This document shows, piece by piece, positions 1 to 10,773 of a DNA stretch of 64,000 nucleotides (positions are counted from its first letter, which is position 1; the number at the start of each line of letters is the position of its first letter). Below the pieces are notes generated by a model, which did no database searches, was not told where the DNA came from, and worked only from the letters and a program-made list of their open reading frames with translations. A program made the translations under genes and the position numbers. Source of the stretch: Palleronia pelagia (GTDB lineage: Bacteria; Pseudomonadota; Alphaproteobacteria; Rhodobacterales; Rhodobacteraceae); the NCBI RefSeq assembly GCF_900110115.1, contig NZ_FOCM01000009.1, forward strand, positions 62,132 through 126,131, given 5' to 3'.

Positions 1-1
1 C

Positions 2-52
2 GCCCGCCCACTGCGCCGCAAGGAAAAGCTCCGGCTGGAGGCGGCGGAATGA
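2..52 (+). CDS. bchN: C-terminal end of BchN, light-independent protochlorophyllide reductase subunit N (partial)
   Basis: Only the last 16 codons are present; the frame is open from the window edge and ends in TGA at 50-52. The residues (ending [11 protein letters not shown]) are charged and helical. The identification rests mainly on position: in this order of photosynthesis genes bchN lies directly before bchB, and the two encode the NB component of the dark-operative protochlorophyllide reductase. The gap to bchB is 46 nt. The family cannot be proven from so short a tail. Confidence 0.65.
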   Translation, partial: ARPLRRKEKLRLEAAE

Positions 53-98
53 CCCATTCCATCACTGGTCTCCAAATACTCGACGCGAGCCGCACGCC

Positions 99-1658
99 AT
101 GAAGCTCAGCGTCTGGACATATGAAGGCCCGCCCCATGTCGGGGCGATGCGCGTCGCCACCGGGATGCGCGGTCTGCACTATGTCCTGCACGCGCCCCAG
201 GGCGACACCTACGCCGACCTTCTGTTCACCATGATCGAGCGGCGCGACCGCCGTCCGCCGGTGACCTACACCACGTTCCAGGCGCGCGACCTCGGCTCGG
301 ACACCGCCGACCTGTTCCGCACCGCCTGCGAGGACGCCGTGGCGCGCTTCCGGCCCGAGGCGATAATCGTCGGCGCGTCCTGCACGGCCGAGCTGATCCA
401 GGACGACCCGGGCGGCATGGCAGAAACCATGGACCTGGGCGGGATCCCGGTGATCCCGCTGGAACTGCCGTCCTACCAGCGCAAGGAAAACTTCGGCGCG
501 GACGAGACGTTCTACCAGGTCGTCAAGCGGCTCGCCCAGCCGATGGAGCGCACGGCCCGTCCCACGGTCAACATCCTCGGGCCCACCGGGCTGGGCTTCC
601 GCCACCGCGACGACGTGGCCGAGATCACGGGCCTGCTGGCCGACATGGGGATCGAGGTGAATGTCTGCGCCCCCATGGGCGCCACCCCCGCGGACATCGC
701 GCGACTGGGCGCGGCGCATGCCAACGTGCTGCTCTACCCGGAAACGGGCGAGACGGCCGCGCGCTGGTGCGAGAAGACGTTGGGCCAGCCCTTCACGAAA
801 ACGGTGCCGATGGGCGTCGGCGCCACCCGCGATTTCATCGCCGAGATCCGCGCAATGCTGCCCGATGCGCTCGCCCCCAGCGAGGCGGGGCTGCGCCTGC
901 CCTGGTACTCGGCCAGCGTCGACAGCACCTACCTGACCGGCAAGCGCGTGTTCCTGTTCGGCGACGCGACCCACGTGATGGCGGCCGCCCGGATCGCCCG
1001 CGACGAGATGGGGTTCGAGGTCTGCGGCATGGGCTGCTACAACCGCGAATTCGCGCGGCCCATGCGCGCGGCGGCCAAGGAATACGGGCTGAGCGCGCTG
1101 ATCACCGACGACTATCTCGAGGTCGAGCGCGCGATCGAGGACGCCGCGCCCGAGATGATCCTCGGCACGCAGATGGAACGGCATATCGGCAAGCGGCTCG
1201 GCATCCCCTGCGCCGTGATCTCGGCCCCCGTCCACGTGCAGGATTTCCCCGCCCGCTATTCGCCCGTCATGGGGTTCGAGGGCGCGAACGTGATCTTCGA
1301 CACCTGGGTGCACCCGCTGGTCATGGGGCTGGAAGAGCACCTGCTGCACATGTTCCGCGAGGATTTCGAGTTCCACGATGCCGCCGGCCCGTCGCATCAC
1401 GGCGGCAAGGCCGTCGCGCGGGCCGAGGACGCCGGGGGCCAGCCCCCGGACCCCCGGAGTATTTCGGGACCAGTGATGGAAGAGACCGGCGCGGACGTGG
1501 TGACGTGGCTCGCCGAGGCCGAGCGTGAACTGAAGAAGATCCCGTTCTTCGTGCGCGGCAAGGCGCGCCGCAACACCGAGACCTTCGCGGCCGAGCGCGG
1601 CGTGCGCGAGATCAGCGTAGACACGCTTTACGAGGCGAAGGCCCATTATGCGCGATGA
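99..1658 (+). CDS. bchB: BchB, light-independent protochlorophyllide reductase subunit B
   Basis: A 519-residue nitrogenase-like protein. With BchN it forms the catalytic component that reduces ring D of protochlorophyllide, taking electrons from the BchL iron protein. It starts [20 protein letters not shown], as BchB proteins do. The motif [10 protein letters not shown] near residue 98, the stretch [17 protein letters not shown] and [20 protein letters not shown] are family hallmarks. The C-terminal part ([20 protein letters not shown] onward) is the small PCP-reductase domain. The linker between the two parts, around residues 444-462, is encoded by a copy of a GC-rich palindromic repeat described separately. 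The last 11 nt overlap bchH, which implies translational coupling. Confidence 0.97.
   Translation: MKLSVWTYEGPPHVGAMRVATGMRGLHYVLHAPQGDTYADLLFTMIERRDRRPPVTYTTFQARDLGSDTADLFRTACEDAVARFRPEAIIVGASCTAELIQDDPGGMAETMDLGGIPVIPLELPSYQRKENFGADETFYQVVKRLAQPMERTARPTVNILGPTGLGFRHRDDVAEITGLLADMGIEVNVCAPMGATPADIARLGAAHANVLLYPETGETAARWCEKTLGQPFTKTVPMGVGATRDFIAEIRAMLPDALAPSEAGLRLPWYSASVDSTYLTGKRVFLFGDATHVMAAARIARDEMGFEVCGMGCYNREFARPMRAAAKEYGLSALITDDYLEVERAIEDAAPEMILGTQMERHIGKRLGIPCAVISAPVHVQDFPARYSPVMGFEGANVIFDTWVHPLVMGLEEHLLHMFREDFEFHDAAGPSHHGGKAVARAEDAGGQPPDPRSISGPVMEETGADVVTWLAEAERELKKIPFFVRGKARRNTETFAAERGVREISVDTLYEAKAHYAR
1434..1482. repeat. GC-rich palindromic repeat, copy A (inside bchB)
   Basis: The segment carries GGGGGCC-AG-CCCCC followed by GGACCCCCGGAGTATTT and a tail resembling GATGAAG. 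The same arrangement occurs at 5231-5280 and 53541-53591, which lie between genes. Here it is read in frame as part of the BchB linker (residues around [13 protein letters not shown]) without breaking the frame. This linker is variable in the BchB family, so an insertion would be tolerated. Confidence 0.7.
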
Positions 1659-4600
1659 CCTTGGCCATATCGACGCGGGCTACCGCATCGCCATCGTGAC
1701 GCTGGACGCCCACGCCGCGGGCCCGGCCGCGCGGGTTCTGCCGCGCATGTCGCGCGACTTTCCGGGCCTGTCTGTCAGCGTGCACGCGGCCGCCGAATGG
1801 GCCGAGACGCCCCACGCGCTGGACGCCGCGCGCGAGGCGGTGCGCCATGCCGATATCGTCATCGTCACCCTGCTGTTCCTGGAAGAGCATATCTCGGCGA
1901 TCCTGCCGGACCTGAAGGCGCGGCGCGATCATTGCGACGCCATGATCGGCATCGTGGCCGACCAGCAGATCGTGAACCTGACACGCATGGGCAGCCTCGA
2001 CATGGCCAAGCCCGCCTCGGGCGTCATGGCGATACTGAAGAAGCTGAAGCCCAAGGCCGGCAAGCGCGCCTCGGGCGAAGGCCACATGAAGATGCTGCGC
2101 CGGATCCCGCGGATCCTGCGCTACCTGCCCGGCAAGGCGCAGGACCTGCGCGGCTATTTCCTGACGATGCAATACTGGCTGGGCGGCTCGGACGACAATG
2201 TCGAACAGATGCTGCGGCTGGCGATCTCGCGCTATTCCAGCCAGCGTGGCTGGCGTGGCGCAGCGGTGGCCGACCCGATCGAGTATCCCGAGGTGGGGCT
2301 TTACCACCCCGACCTGGCCGATCACCGCATCACCACCGAGGCCGCCGAATTCCCCCGGCCGGAGGGCGCGCGCGCCACGGTCGGGCTGGTCATCCTGCGC
2401 AGCTATGCGCTGGCCTCGGACACCGCGCATTACGACGCCGTCATCCGCAGCTTCGAGGCGGCGGGCCTGGCCTGCGTCCCGGTGTTCTCGGGCGGGCTGG
2501 ACGCGCGCCCGGCGATGGAGCGGTATTTCCGCGACGCGGACGGTCACGTCTCGGTGGACGCCATCGTGTCGCTGACCGGTTTCTCGCTTGTGGGCGGGCC
2601 CGCCTACAACGACAGCGACGCGGCCGTCACGACGCTGGGCGGCTTCGACGTGCCCTACCTCTCGGCCCATCCGCTGGAGTTCCAGACGCTGGGCCAGTGG
2701 TCCGACAGCCGCACCGGGCTGGGACCGGTCGAGACGACCATGCTGATCGCCTTGCCCGAGATCGACGGGGCGACCAACCCCACCGTGTTCGCGGGCCGCC
2801 ACGGCGCCGATGGCTGCGCGGGCTGCGCCCATCGCTGCCGTAACGGATCTGAGGTGAAAGCCATGGCGCCCTGCCACGAGCGGATCGCGGCCCTGACCGA
2901 GCGGGCCGGGCGGCTCGCCCGCCTGCGGCGGCAGGAGGCGGCCGAGCGCAAGGCGGCGATCGTCCTTTTCGGCTTCCCGCCCAACGCCGGCGCCATCGGC
3001 ACCGCCGCCTACCTGTCGGTGTTCGAGAGCCTGTTCAACACGCTGCACGCCATGAAGGCCGAGGGATACGAGCTGGACCCACCCGAAAGCGTGGACGACC
3101 TGCGGCGGCTGGTGCTGGAGGGCAATGCCGCGCAATACGGGCAGGAGGCCAACGTGGCCGCCCGCGTCAGTGCCGACACGCTGGTGCGCCGCACGCCCTG
3201 GCTGGCCGAGATCGAGTCGGCCTGGGGCCCCGCGCCGGGCAAGGTTCAGAGCGATGGCAGCGGCGTCTTCGTGCTGGGCCACCGGTTCGGCAATGTCTTC
3301 GTCGGGGTGCAGCCCGCCTTCGGCTACGAGGGCGACCCCATGCGCCTGCTGTTCGAGCGCGGCTTCGCCCCGACCCACGCGTTCAACGGTTTCTACCAGT
3401 ACCTGCGCGAGGATTTCGGCGCCGACGTGGTCCTGCATTTCGGCATGCATGGCGCGCTCGAGTTCATGCCCGGCAGACAGGTGGGCATGGGCGCGTCCGA
3501 CTGGTCGGACCGGCTGATGGGCAACCTGCCCAACGTTTACCTCTACGCCGCCAACAACCCGTCCGAGGCGACACTGGCCAAGCGCCGCTCGGGCGCGGTC
3601 TGCGTCACGCACCTGACCCCGCCGCTGGGGCAGGCGGGGCTTTACAAGGGCCTGGCCGAGTTGAAGGACAGCCTTCAGCGCTGGCGCGCGGGTGACGGCG
3701 GTGCCGAGCTCGAGGCGTTGATCGAAAGCCAGGCGGCGGCGGTGGATCTTGGCGGCGTGGCACCCGGCGATTTGTGGCTGAAGCTGCTGGAGTTCGAGGA
3801 CGCGCTGATCCCCGACGGGTTGCACGTGGTGGGCCGCCCCATGGGCGACGACCAGCGAGCGCGGCTTCTGGACCTGCTGCCCGACCAGTCCGAGGAGGGC
3901 CGCGCGGCGCTGGACGCCAAGCTGCGGCAGCAGACCGAGATCCCCGCGCTGATGGCGGCGCTGGGCGGGCATTACATCGCGCCGGTGCCGGGCGGCGACC
4001 TGATCCGGTCGCCCCAGATCCTGCCCACGGGGCGCAACATACACGCGTTCGACCCGTTCCGGATGCCGACCGCCTTCGCGATGGCCGACGGCGCCAAGCA
4101 GGCGCAGCTGCTGCTGGAGACCCATAAGACCTTGCCCAAGACCGTCGCGCTGGTGCTGTGGGGGTCGGACAACATCAAGTCCGACGGCACGCCCATCGCC
4201 CAGGCGCTGGCGCTGATGGGCGCGCGGCCGCGCTTCGACGGCTACGGACGGCTGTGCGGGGCAGACCTGATCCCGCTGGCCGAACTGGGCCGTCCGCGCA
4301 TCGACGTGGTGATGACGCTGTCGGGCATCTTCCGCGACCTGCTGCCGCTGCAGACCCGCATGCTGGCCGAGGCCGCGTGGAAGGCCGCGACGGCCGAGGA
4401 ACCGCTGGATCAGAACTTCGTCCGCGCCCATGCCCTGGCCTATGCCGAGACCATGGGATGCGATCTCGAGACGGCGGCTTTGCGCGTCTTCTCGAACGCG
4501 GAAGGGGCCTATGGCTCGAACGTCAATCAACTGGTGGACGGGTCCAGCTTCGACGACGAGGACGAGCTGGCCGATGCCTACGAGGCGCGCAAGAGCTTTG

Positions 4601-5205
4601 CCTACGGACGGTCTGGCAAGCCCGCCGCGCAATCGGCGCTGCTGCAGCGCGCGCTGGGCGACGTGGACCTGGCCTACCAGAACCTGGAATCGGTCGAGCT
4701 TGGGGTCACCAGCGTCGATCACTACTTCGACACGCTGGGCGGCATCTCGCGCGCGGTGAAGCGCGCCAAGGGCGGCCAGTCGGCGCCTGTCTATATCGGC
4801 GACCAGACCCGCGGCGCGGCCAAGGTGCGCACCTTGCAGGACCAGGTCGCGCTGGAGACACGGTCGCGCAGCCTGAATCCCCGCTTCTACGAGCCGCTGC
4901 TGAAGCACGGGGCCGAGGGCGTGCGCCAGATCGAGGCGCACGTGACCAACACGCTGGGCTGGTCGGCGACGACCGGCGAGGTCGAGCCGTGGGTCTACCA
5001 GCGGCTGAGCGAGACATTCGTGCTGGACGAGGACATGCGTCGGCGGCTGTCGGAGCTGAACCCGGTGGCGTCGTCGCGCATGGCGGGGCGGCTGCTGGAG
5101 GCGTCGGACCGCAACTACTGGCAACCCGACGCCGCGACGCTCGACGCGCTGCAGATGGCGGCGGACGAACTCGAGGACCGGATGGAAGGGATCGCGGCGG
5201 AATGA
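1648..5205 (+). CDS. bchH: BchH, magnesium chelatase subunit H
   Basis: A protein of 1185 residues, the usual size of the large porphyrin-binding subunit of Mg-chelatase. It inserts Mg into protoporphyrin IX together with the BchI and BchD AAA+ subunits, which are not in this window. The N-terminal domain ([31 protein letters not shown]) and the CobN/Mg-chelatase domain with [18 protein letters not shown] near residue 600 are typical. The ATG lies inside the end of bchB with an 11-nt overlap, so the two are probably co-translated. The next gene, bchL, follows after about 100 nt that contain a palindromic repeat. Confidence 0.97.
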   Translation: MRDDLGHIDAGYRIAIVTLDAHAAGPAARVLPRMSRDFPGLSVSVHAAAEWAETPHALDAAREAVRHADIVIVTLLFLEEHISAILPDLKARRDHCDAMIGIVADQQIVNLTRMGSLDMAKPASGVMAILKKLKPKAGKRASGEGHMKMLRRIPRILRYLPGKAQDLRGYFLTMQYWLGGSDDNVEQMLRLAISRYSSQRGWRGAAVADPIEYPEVGLYHPDLADHRITTEAAEFPRPEGARATVGLVILRSYALASDTAHYDAVIRSFEAAGLACVPVFSGGLDARPAMERYFRDADGHVSVDAIVSLTGFSLVGGPAYNDSDAAVTTLGGFDVPYLSAHPLEFQTLGQWSDSRTGLGPVETTMLIALPEIDGATNPTVFAGRHGADGCAGCAHRCRNGSEVKAMAPCHERIAALTERAGRLARLRRQEAAERKAAIVLFGFPPNAGAIGTAAYLSVFESLFNTLHAMKAEGYELDPPESVDDLRRLVLEGNAAQYGQEANVAARVSADTLVRRTPWLAEIESAWGPAPGKVQSDGSGVFVLGHRFGNVFVGVQPAFGYEGDPMRLLFERGFAPTHAFNGFYQYLREDFGADVVLHFGMHGALEFMPGRQVGMGASDWSDRLMGNLPNVYLYAANNPSEATLAKRRSGAVCVTHLTPPLGQAGLYKGLAELKDSLQRWRAGDGGAELEALIESQAAAVDLGGVAPGDLWLKLLEFEDALIPDGLHVVGRPMGDDQRARLLDLLPDQSEEGRAALDAKLRQQTEIPALMAALGGHYIAPVPGGDLIRSPQILPTGRNIHAFDPFRMPTAFAMADGAKQAQLLLETHKTLPKTVALVLWGSDNIKSDGTPIAQALALMGARPRFDGYGRLCGADLIPLAELGRPRIDVVMTLSGIFRDLLPLQTRMLAEAAWKAATAEEPLDQNFVRAHALAYAETMGCDLETAALRVFSNAEGAYGSNVNQLVDGSSFDDEDELADAYEARKSFAYGRSGKPAAQSALLQRALGDVDLAYQNLESVELGVTSVDHYFDTLGGISRAVKRAKGGQSAPVYIGDQTRGAAKVRTLQDQVALETRSRSLNPRFYEPLLKHGAEGVRQIEAHVTNTLGWSATTGEVEPWVYQRLSETFVLDEDMRRRLSELNPVASSRMAGRLLEASDRNYWQPDAATLDALQMAADELEDRMEGIAAE

Positions 5206-5230
5206 CCGGGCGACGCGCATTCGGAAAGGC

Positions 5231-5280
5231 CGGACCGGGGCTCTGCCCCGGACCCCGGAGGTATTTAGGGAAAGATGAAG
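5231..5280. repeat. GC-rich palindromic repeat, copy B (bchH-bchL gap)
   Basis: This copy has CCGGGG-CTCTG-CCCCGG, then ACCCCGGAGGTATTTAGGG and AAAGATGAAG. The first part folds into a stem-loop between bchH and bchL. It matches the copies at 1434-1482 and 53541-53591 in layout and in the GGAGGTATTT...AGATGAAG tail. It could shape mRNA stability or partial termination within the bch operon; that role is inference. Confidence 0.8.
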
Positions 5281-5305
5281 GACGGACCGTTCTTCGGGAA
5301 GGTGA

Positions 5306-6228
<923 letters not shown>

Positions 6229-6229
<1 letters not shown>

Positions 6230-7044
6230 TGAACATGCACGCCCCGTCCACCGACCGTACCGCCACCGTGCCGCCCGCGTCCCGCGCGGGTGCAGGGGGC
6301 GTGCACGGCGGGGCCGACGGCGTGCATACCGTGTCCACGGGCCGTACACCGCCGGTGCACGGCGCGCAGGGCGGAAGGCCGACGGCGTATGATGCCACGC
6401 GCGACCGGGTCGAGCGGTATTTCGACGGAAGTGCCACCAAGGTTTGGGAGCAGCTGACCAGCGATGCCGAGGTCAGCCGCATCCGCGCCACCGTGCGGGC
6501 CGGGCGCGACCGGATGCGCGCCGTGATGCTGGGTCAGTTGCCCCGGGACCTGCGCGGCGCCCGCGTTCTGGATGCCGGCTGCGGCACCGGTGCGGGGGCG
6601 GCGGCGCTGGCCGCGCGCGGCGCCGACGTGGTGGCCATCGACATCTCGCCCCGGCTGGTCGAAATCGCCGCGCGGCGCCTGCCGGAGGGTCTGCCGGGAC
6701 AGGTCGAGTTCCGCGCGGGCGACATGCTGTCGGCCGAACTGGGCCGCTTCGACGCGGTGCTGGCGATGGATTCGCTGATCTATTACGGCGAGCGGGACCT
6801 GGTGGCGGCGCTGGACGCGCTGTCGGCCCGTAGCCCGCGGCTGGTCTTCACCGTCGCGCCGCGCACGCCCCTTTTGATGGCCATGTGGCAGGCCGGGCGC
6901 CTGTTTCCGAAATCCGACCGCTCGCCCAGCATGGTGCCCCATTCGGCGCGGCGGCTGGCCGCCCGCGTATCTGGCGATCTGCGCCCGGTCGAGCGGGTGA
7001 GCTCGGGGTTCTACATCTCGCACTGCCTGGAGGTCGCGGCATGA
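6229..7044 (+). CDS. bchM: BchM, magnesium protoporphyrin IX O-methyltransferase
   Basis: An S-adenosylmethionine-dependent methyltransferase that makes Mg-protoporphyrin IX monomethyl ester, the substrate of AcsF. The conserved core starts near residue 50 (YDATRDRVERYFDGSATK) and has the SAM motif VLDAGCGTGAGAAAL near residue 110. The ATG overlaps the bchL stop, giving 271 residues, about 45 more than the Rhodobacter proteins as I recall them. The extra N-terminus is rich in Gly, Ala, His and Thr. Its DNA repeats GTGCAC/GTGCAT/GTACAC-like hexamers. No later in-frame ATG lies before the core, so either the extension is translated or a non-ATG start is used. Confidence 0.95.
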
Positions 7045-8468
7045 GCCTGAAGCACCTCAGCCTGAAGGCCCTGCCATTCGCGGACGCGGCGAGCGAGGGG
7101 CTGCCCCTGGGCCAGCTTCTGCGGTTGTCGCTGTTCCAGGTGAGCGTCGGCATGGCGAGCGTCATGCTGCTGGGCACCCTGAACCGCGTGATGATCGTCG
7201 AGCTGGGGCTGGCCGCCACGCTGGTCGCGCTGATGATCGCGCTCCCGGTGCTGATCGCGCCGTTCCGCGCGCTGCTGGGCTTCCGCTCGGACACGCATCG
7301 CAGCGCGCTGGGCTGGAAGCGCGTGCCCTACCTGTGGTTCGGCAGCCTTTGGCAGATGGGCGGGCTGGCGCTGATGCCCTTCGCCCTGCTGGTGCTGGGC
7401 GGCGACACGGTGCACGACGTGCCCTTCGCGGGCGAGGTGCTGGCGGCGCTGGCGTTCCTGATGACCGGACTGGGGCTGCACATGACCCAGACCGCCGGTC
7501 TGGCGCTGGCCAGCGACCGGGCCGATGACGCCACGCGGCCCCGGGTCGTGGCGCTGCTTTACGTGATGTTCCTGCTGGGCATGGGCGCGAGCGCGCTGAT
7601 CCTCGGGGGGCTGCTGGCCGAGTTCTCGGCTCTGCGGCTGATCCGGGTGGTGCAGGGCGCGGCTGTCGCGACGCTGGTGCTGAACCTGGTCGCGCTGTGG
7701 AAACAGGAGAAGGTGCGTGCCATGAGCGCCGCCGAGCGTGCCGAGCCGCGCCCCAGCTTCCGCGATGCCTGGGCCGATTTCGCCAGCGGTGGCGATGCCG
7801 GGCGGCTTCTGGCCGTGGTCTTCGTCGGCACCGTGGCCTTCACCATGCAGGACGTGCTGCTGGAGCCCTATGGCGGCGAGATCCTGGGCCTAAGCGTCGG
7901 TGCGACGACCGGGCTGTCGGCGGTCTGGGCCGGTGGCGCCTTGCTGGGCTTCGGCCTGGCGGCGCGCTGGCTGGCGCGCGGGCTGGACCCGTTCCGCATG
8001 GCGGCGCGGGGCATCCTGCTGGGCGTTTGCGCGTTTTCGAGCGTCGTGTTCTCGGCGCCCATGGATTCGCCCGTGCTGTTCGTTCTGGGCGCCTTCGGCA
8101 TCGGGCTGGGTGGCGGGCTGTTCGCCATCGCCACGCTGACCGCGGCGATGACGCTGCCCGCGCGCGGCGTGGCGGGCCGGGGCCTGGCGCTGGGCGCCTG
8201 GGGCGCGGCGCAGGCCACGGCGGCGGGTGTCGCCATCGGGCTGGGCGGCGGGATCCGCGACGCGGTGTCCGGCTGGGCCGCCACGGGCGCGTTCGGCGAT
8301 GCCATGGGCGCCTCGGCGCTGGGCTATACCACCGTCTACCACATCGAGATCGCGCTTCTGTTCGTCACGCTGGTGGTGCTGGGGCCGCTGGTGCGGCTGT
8401 CCTTCGTTCACCCCGTTCCCGCAACGCAATCGGACGGCAAGCTTGGTCTTGCCGATTTTCCAACCTGA
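7041..8468 (+). CDS. lhaA: LhaA/PucC-family membrane protein, light-harvesting complex assembly (BCD-family MFS)
   Basis: A polytopic membrane protein of 475 residues with about twelve hydrophobic segments, starting MSLKHLSLKALPFAD. It belongs to the major-facilitator-like BCD family that includes LhaA, PucC and Orf428 and is needed to assemble light-harvesting complex 1. The family traits SLFQVSVGMASVMLLGTLNR and FRALLGFRSDTHRSALGWKR are visible. It overlaps bchM by 4 nt (ATGA) and lies 12 nt before puhA, the standard bchM-lhaA-puhA arrangement. A start further upstream would run into bchM and is not favoured. Confidence 0.94.
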   Translation: MSLKHLSLKALPFADAASEGLPLGQLLRLSLFQVSVGMASVMLLGTLNRVMIVELGLAATLVALMIALPVLIAPFRALLGFRSDTHRSALGWKRVPYLWFGSLWQMGGLALMPFALLVLGGDTVHDVPFAGEVLAALAFLMTGLGLHMTQTAGLALASDRADDATRPRVVALLYVMFLLGMGASALILGGLLAEFSALRLIRVVQGAAVATLVLNLVALWKQEKVRAMSAAERAEPRPSFRDAWADFASGGDAGRLLAVVFVGTVAFTMQDVLLEPYGGEILGLSVGATTGLSAVWAGGALLGFGLAARWLARGLDPFRMAARGILLGVCAFSSVVFSAPMDSPVLFVLGAFGIGLGGGLFAIATLTAAMTLPARGVAGRGLALGAWGAAQATAAGVAIGLGGGIRDAVSGWAATGAFGDAMGASALGYTTVYHIEIALLFVTLVVLGPLVRLSFVHPVPATQSDGKLGLADFPT

Positions 8469-8480
8469 GAGGAGGACATC

Positions 8481-9236
8481 ATGGTCGGTGTCACGTTTTT
8501 CGGAAATTTCGATCTGGCCAGTGCCGCCATCTGGGGCTTCTGGCTGTTTTTCGCCCTGCTGGTCTACTACCTGCAGACCGAGAACATGCGCGAGGGCTAT
8601 CCGCTCGAGACCGAGGACGGCGACATCGCGCCGAACCAGGGTCCGTTCCCGGTGCCGTCGCCCAAGACCATCGAGCTGCCCCACGGGCGCGGGTCCTACA
8701 CGGTTCCCTCGGCCGAGAACGAGGCCGCGCACCGGCGCGAGAACCTCGCCATGGCCCGCACGGCCGTGGGCGAGGGCTTTCCGCACAAGCCCACGGGCGA
8801 TCCGCTGATCGACGGGGTGGGCCCGGCCTCGTGGGTGCCGCGCCGCGACGTGCCCGAGCTTGACGGCCACGGCCACCCCAAGATCAAGCCGATGGACGGC
8901 ATCGACGGCTTCTTCGTCAGTGCCGGACGCGATCCGCGCGGCCTGCCGGTGGTCTGCCGCGACGACAAGGTCGTCGGCACCGTCACCGACATGTGGATCG
9001 ACGAGGCCGAACAGCTGGTCCGCTATGTCGAGTTCGAGCTGGAAGCCGAGTTCGGCGGCGGCAAGAAGCTGGCGCCCATGACCATGGTGAAGATCAAGCC
9101 GCGCTGGCTGGATATCACGTCGCTGGACAGCCACCGCATGGCCCAGATCCCCGGCATCGCCACGCCGGGCCAGATCAGCCTTCTGGAAGAAGAGAAGATC
9201 ATGGGCTTCTTCGGGGGCGGCAAGCTTTACAGCTGA
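8481..9236 (+). CDS. puhA: PuhA, photosynthetic reaction centre H subunit
   Basis: A 251-residue protein with a single transmembrane helix near residues 12-32 ([20 protein letters not shown]) and a large cytoplasmic domain, as in all purple-bacterial H subunits. It caps the L/M core and helps deliver protons to quinone QB. Recognisable stretches are [28 protein letters not shown] and [21 protein letters not shown] strong ribosome site, GAGAGGAGGACATC, precedes the ATG. The genes for L and M (puf) are not in the window. Confidence 0.97.
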   Translation: MVGVTFFGNFDLASAAIWGFWLFFALLVYYLQTENMREGYPLETEDGDIAPNQGPFPVPSPKTIELPHGRGSYTVPSAENEAAHRRENLAMARTAVGEGFPHKPTGDPLIDGVGPASWVPRRDVPELDGHGHPKIKPMDGIDGFFVSAGRDPRGLPVVCRDDKVVGTVTDMWIDEAEQLVRYVEFELEAEFGGGKKLAPMTMVKIKPRWLDITSLDSHRMAQIPGIATPGQISLLEEEKIMGFFGGGKLYS

Positions 9237-9304
9237 GCGATGACGGCGCGCGCGGAATAGCCACCGCGCGCGACATCCCGGGGACTGACAGAGGGAGAGA
9301 CACC

Positions 9305-9940
9305 ATGTCCTACAAGGACGATCCGGACTTCAAGTTCGAGCCCGTGCCGGGCCTGCCCGAAGCCTTGCCCGAGGGCGAGCGCATCCTGTGGCAGGGCCGT
9401 CCCGAGACCACCGCGCTGGCGCGGTCGTCCATGGGGCTGACCTGGATCGCGGGGTATTTCGTGCTGCTGTCCTTTGCCCGCGTCGCGGCCTCGTCGGTCG
9501 AGATGGGATGGGCGGGGGCCGCGCCGCTGGCCATCCCGTTCCTGGGCCTGGGTGTCGTGGCCTGCGCCATCATCTGGGGGATCGCCTGGGTGCAGGCGCG
9601 CGCCACCCTTTACACCATCACCACCCACCGCGTGGCCATGCGGGTAGGCGCGGCGCTGACGCTGACGCTGAACCTGCCGTTCCGCCGCATCGCGACGGCG
9701 CAGATCGCGGACGCGCCGGGCGGCACCGGGACCATCGTCTTCGACACCGAGGGCGAGACGCGGCTGAGCTATCTGGTGCTGTGGCCCCATGTCCGGCCGT
9801 GGCACATGAAGAAGGTGCAGCCCGCGCTGCGCTGCATTCCCGACGCCCGCGCCGTGGCCGCGATCTTTGCCGAAGCCGCCGAGATCCGCACATCCGAGCC
9901 GCAGATCAGCCGCGCGCCCACCGCCGTCGCGGCCGAATAG
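9305..9940 (+). CDS. puhB: PuhB, photosynthetic complex assembly protein
   Basis: A 211-residue membrane protein placed directly after puhA, as in Rhodobacter, where PuhB acts in reaction-centre assembly. It has a cytoplasmic N-terminus (GLPEALPEGERILWQGRPET), about three hydrophobic segments between residues 40 and 105, then a PH-like domain containing the ATLYTITTHRVAMRVGAAL motif typical of bacterial PH/YdbT proteins. GAGGGAGAGACACC lies before the ATG. Confidence 0.93.
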   Translation: MSYKDDPDFKFEPVPGLPEALPEGERILWQGRPETTALARSSMGLTWIAGYFVLLSFARVAASSVEMGWAGAAPLAIPFLGLGVVACAIIWGIAWVQARATLYTITTHRVAMRVGAALTLTLNLPFRRIATAQIADAPGGTGTIVFDTEGETRLSYLVLWPHVRPWHMKKVQPALRCIPDARAVAAIFAEAAEIRTSEPQISRAPTAVAAE

Positions 9941-9952
9941 GGGGACCAGACC

Positions 9953-10438
9953 ATGCCGAGCAACCGTATCGACACCGGCCTGTATTTCGACGCCGAGGCC
10001 CGCGAGATGGCCCGCCGCGACCGCGAGATGATCCCGCGCGGCCTGCTGATCGCGATGGTCAGCCTGGCGCTGGGGGCGCTGGCGCTGGCCACTTACGCGT
10101 CGGTCACTGACCGCGTCCCCTCGGCCCAGCCGCAGCCCGCCGCGGTCCTGGAAAGCCGCACCTTTTCGCTGGATGGCGACGGCGTGGCCGTCAGCGCCGT
10201 CCAGCCCGACGGCACCGTCCTTCTCGATACCGAGAACGGAGCCTTCATCGCCGTGGTTAACGATGCCCTAACGCGGGTGCGTCTAGTCCATGGAATCAAG
10301 GGCAATCCGCCCGTCACGCTGTCGCGTCTCGCCAACGGGCGGCTCGTGCTTTCAGACCCGGCCACGGGCTGGAGCGCCGAACTCACCTCCTTCGGGGCGG
10401 GCAATGCCCGTCACTGGGCGGTGCTGTTCGACAACTGA
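9953..10438 (+). CDS. puhC: PuhC, photosynthetic complex assembly protein
   Basis: A 161-residue protein with one hydrophobic segment near residues 27-47 (LLIAMVSLALGALALATYAS) and a mainly polar, probably periplasmic domain. Its place between puhB and the acsF region, 12 nt after puhB, and its size match PuhC, required for efficient reaction-centre/LH1 assembly. The identification depends on synteny and topology more than on motifs. Confidence 0.88.
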   Translation: MPSNRIDTGLYFDAEAREMARRDREMIPRGLLIAMVSLALGALALATYASVTDRVPSAQPQPAAVLESRTFSLDGDGVAVSAVQPDGTVLLDTENGAFIAVVNDALTRVRLVHGIKGNPPVTLSRLANGRLVLSDPATGWSAELTSFGAGNARHWAVLFDN

Positions 10439-10452
10439 GAAAGGGAACCGAC

Positions 10453-10773
10453 ATGGGACTTCTGACCAGATACACCGAGACCGCGCCCTGCACGGTCGAG
10501 GTGGTGCATAAATTCGAGGAGCTGAGCGCGCATGTCCGGCTGGACAACGGCGCCACGATCAATCCCGGCGACAGCGTGCTGGTGCACGGCACGCCGGTGA
10601 TGGCCCCCTGGGGCGAGGCGGTGAGCGAACAGCGCATGGCCACCATCACCCGCGCCAGCCTGATCGAGCGGCTGTGGACCCGCCTGACCGGCGATATGGA
10701 GTTCATGGAGCTGTGCGAGTTCTCGTTCTCGGACGAGACGCGCGCCACCGGCACCGGGGGGATCGCGGCATGA
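10453..10773 (+). CDS. Small conserved photosynthesis-cluster protein of unknown function (between puhC and acsF)
   Basis: A 106-residue soluble protein with no signal peptide or membrane segment. It starts MGLLTRYTETAPCTVEVVHK and ends FCEFSFSDE-like acidic then Gly/Ala-rich. GAGAAAGGGAACCGAC lies before the ATG, and its stop overlaps the acsF start in ATGA, so it is translated with acsF. Related photosynthesis clusters often carry a small gene here (sometimes called puhD), but I cannot show homology to it. A role alongside AcsF or in complex assembly is only suggested by position. Confidence 0.8.
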   Translation: MGLLTRYTETAPCTVEVVHKFEELSAHVRLDNGATINPGDSVLVHGTPVMAPWGEAVSEQRMATITRASLIERLWTRLTGDMEFMELCEFSFSDETRATGTGGIAA

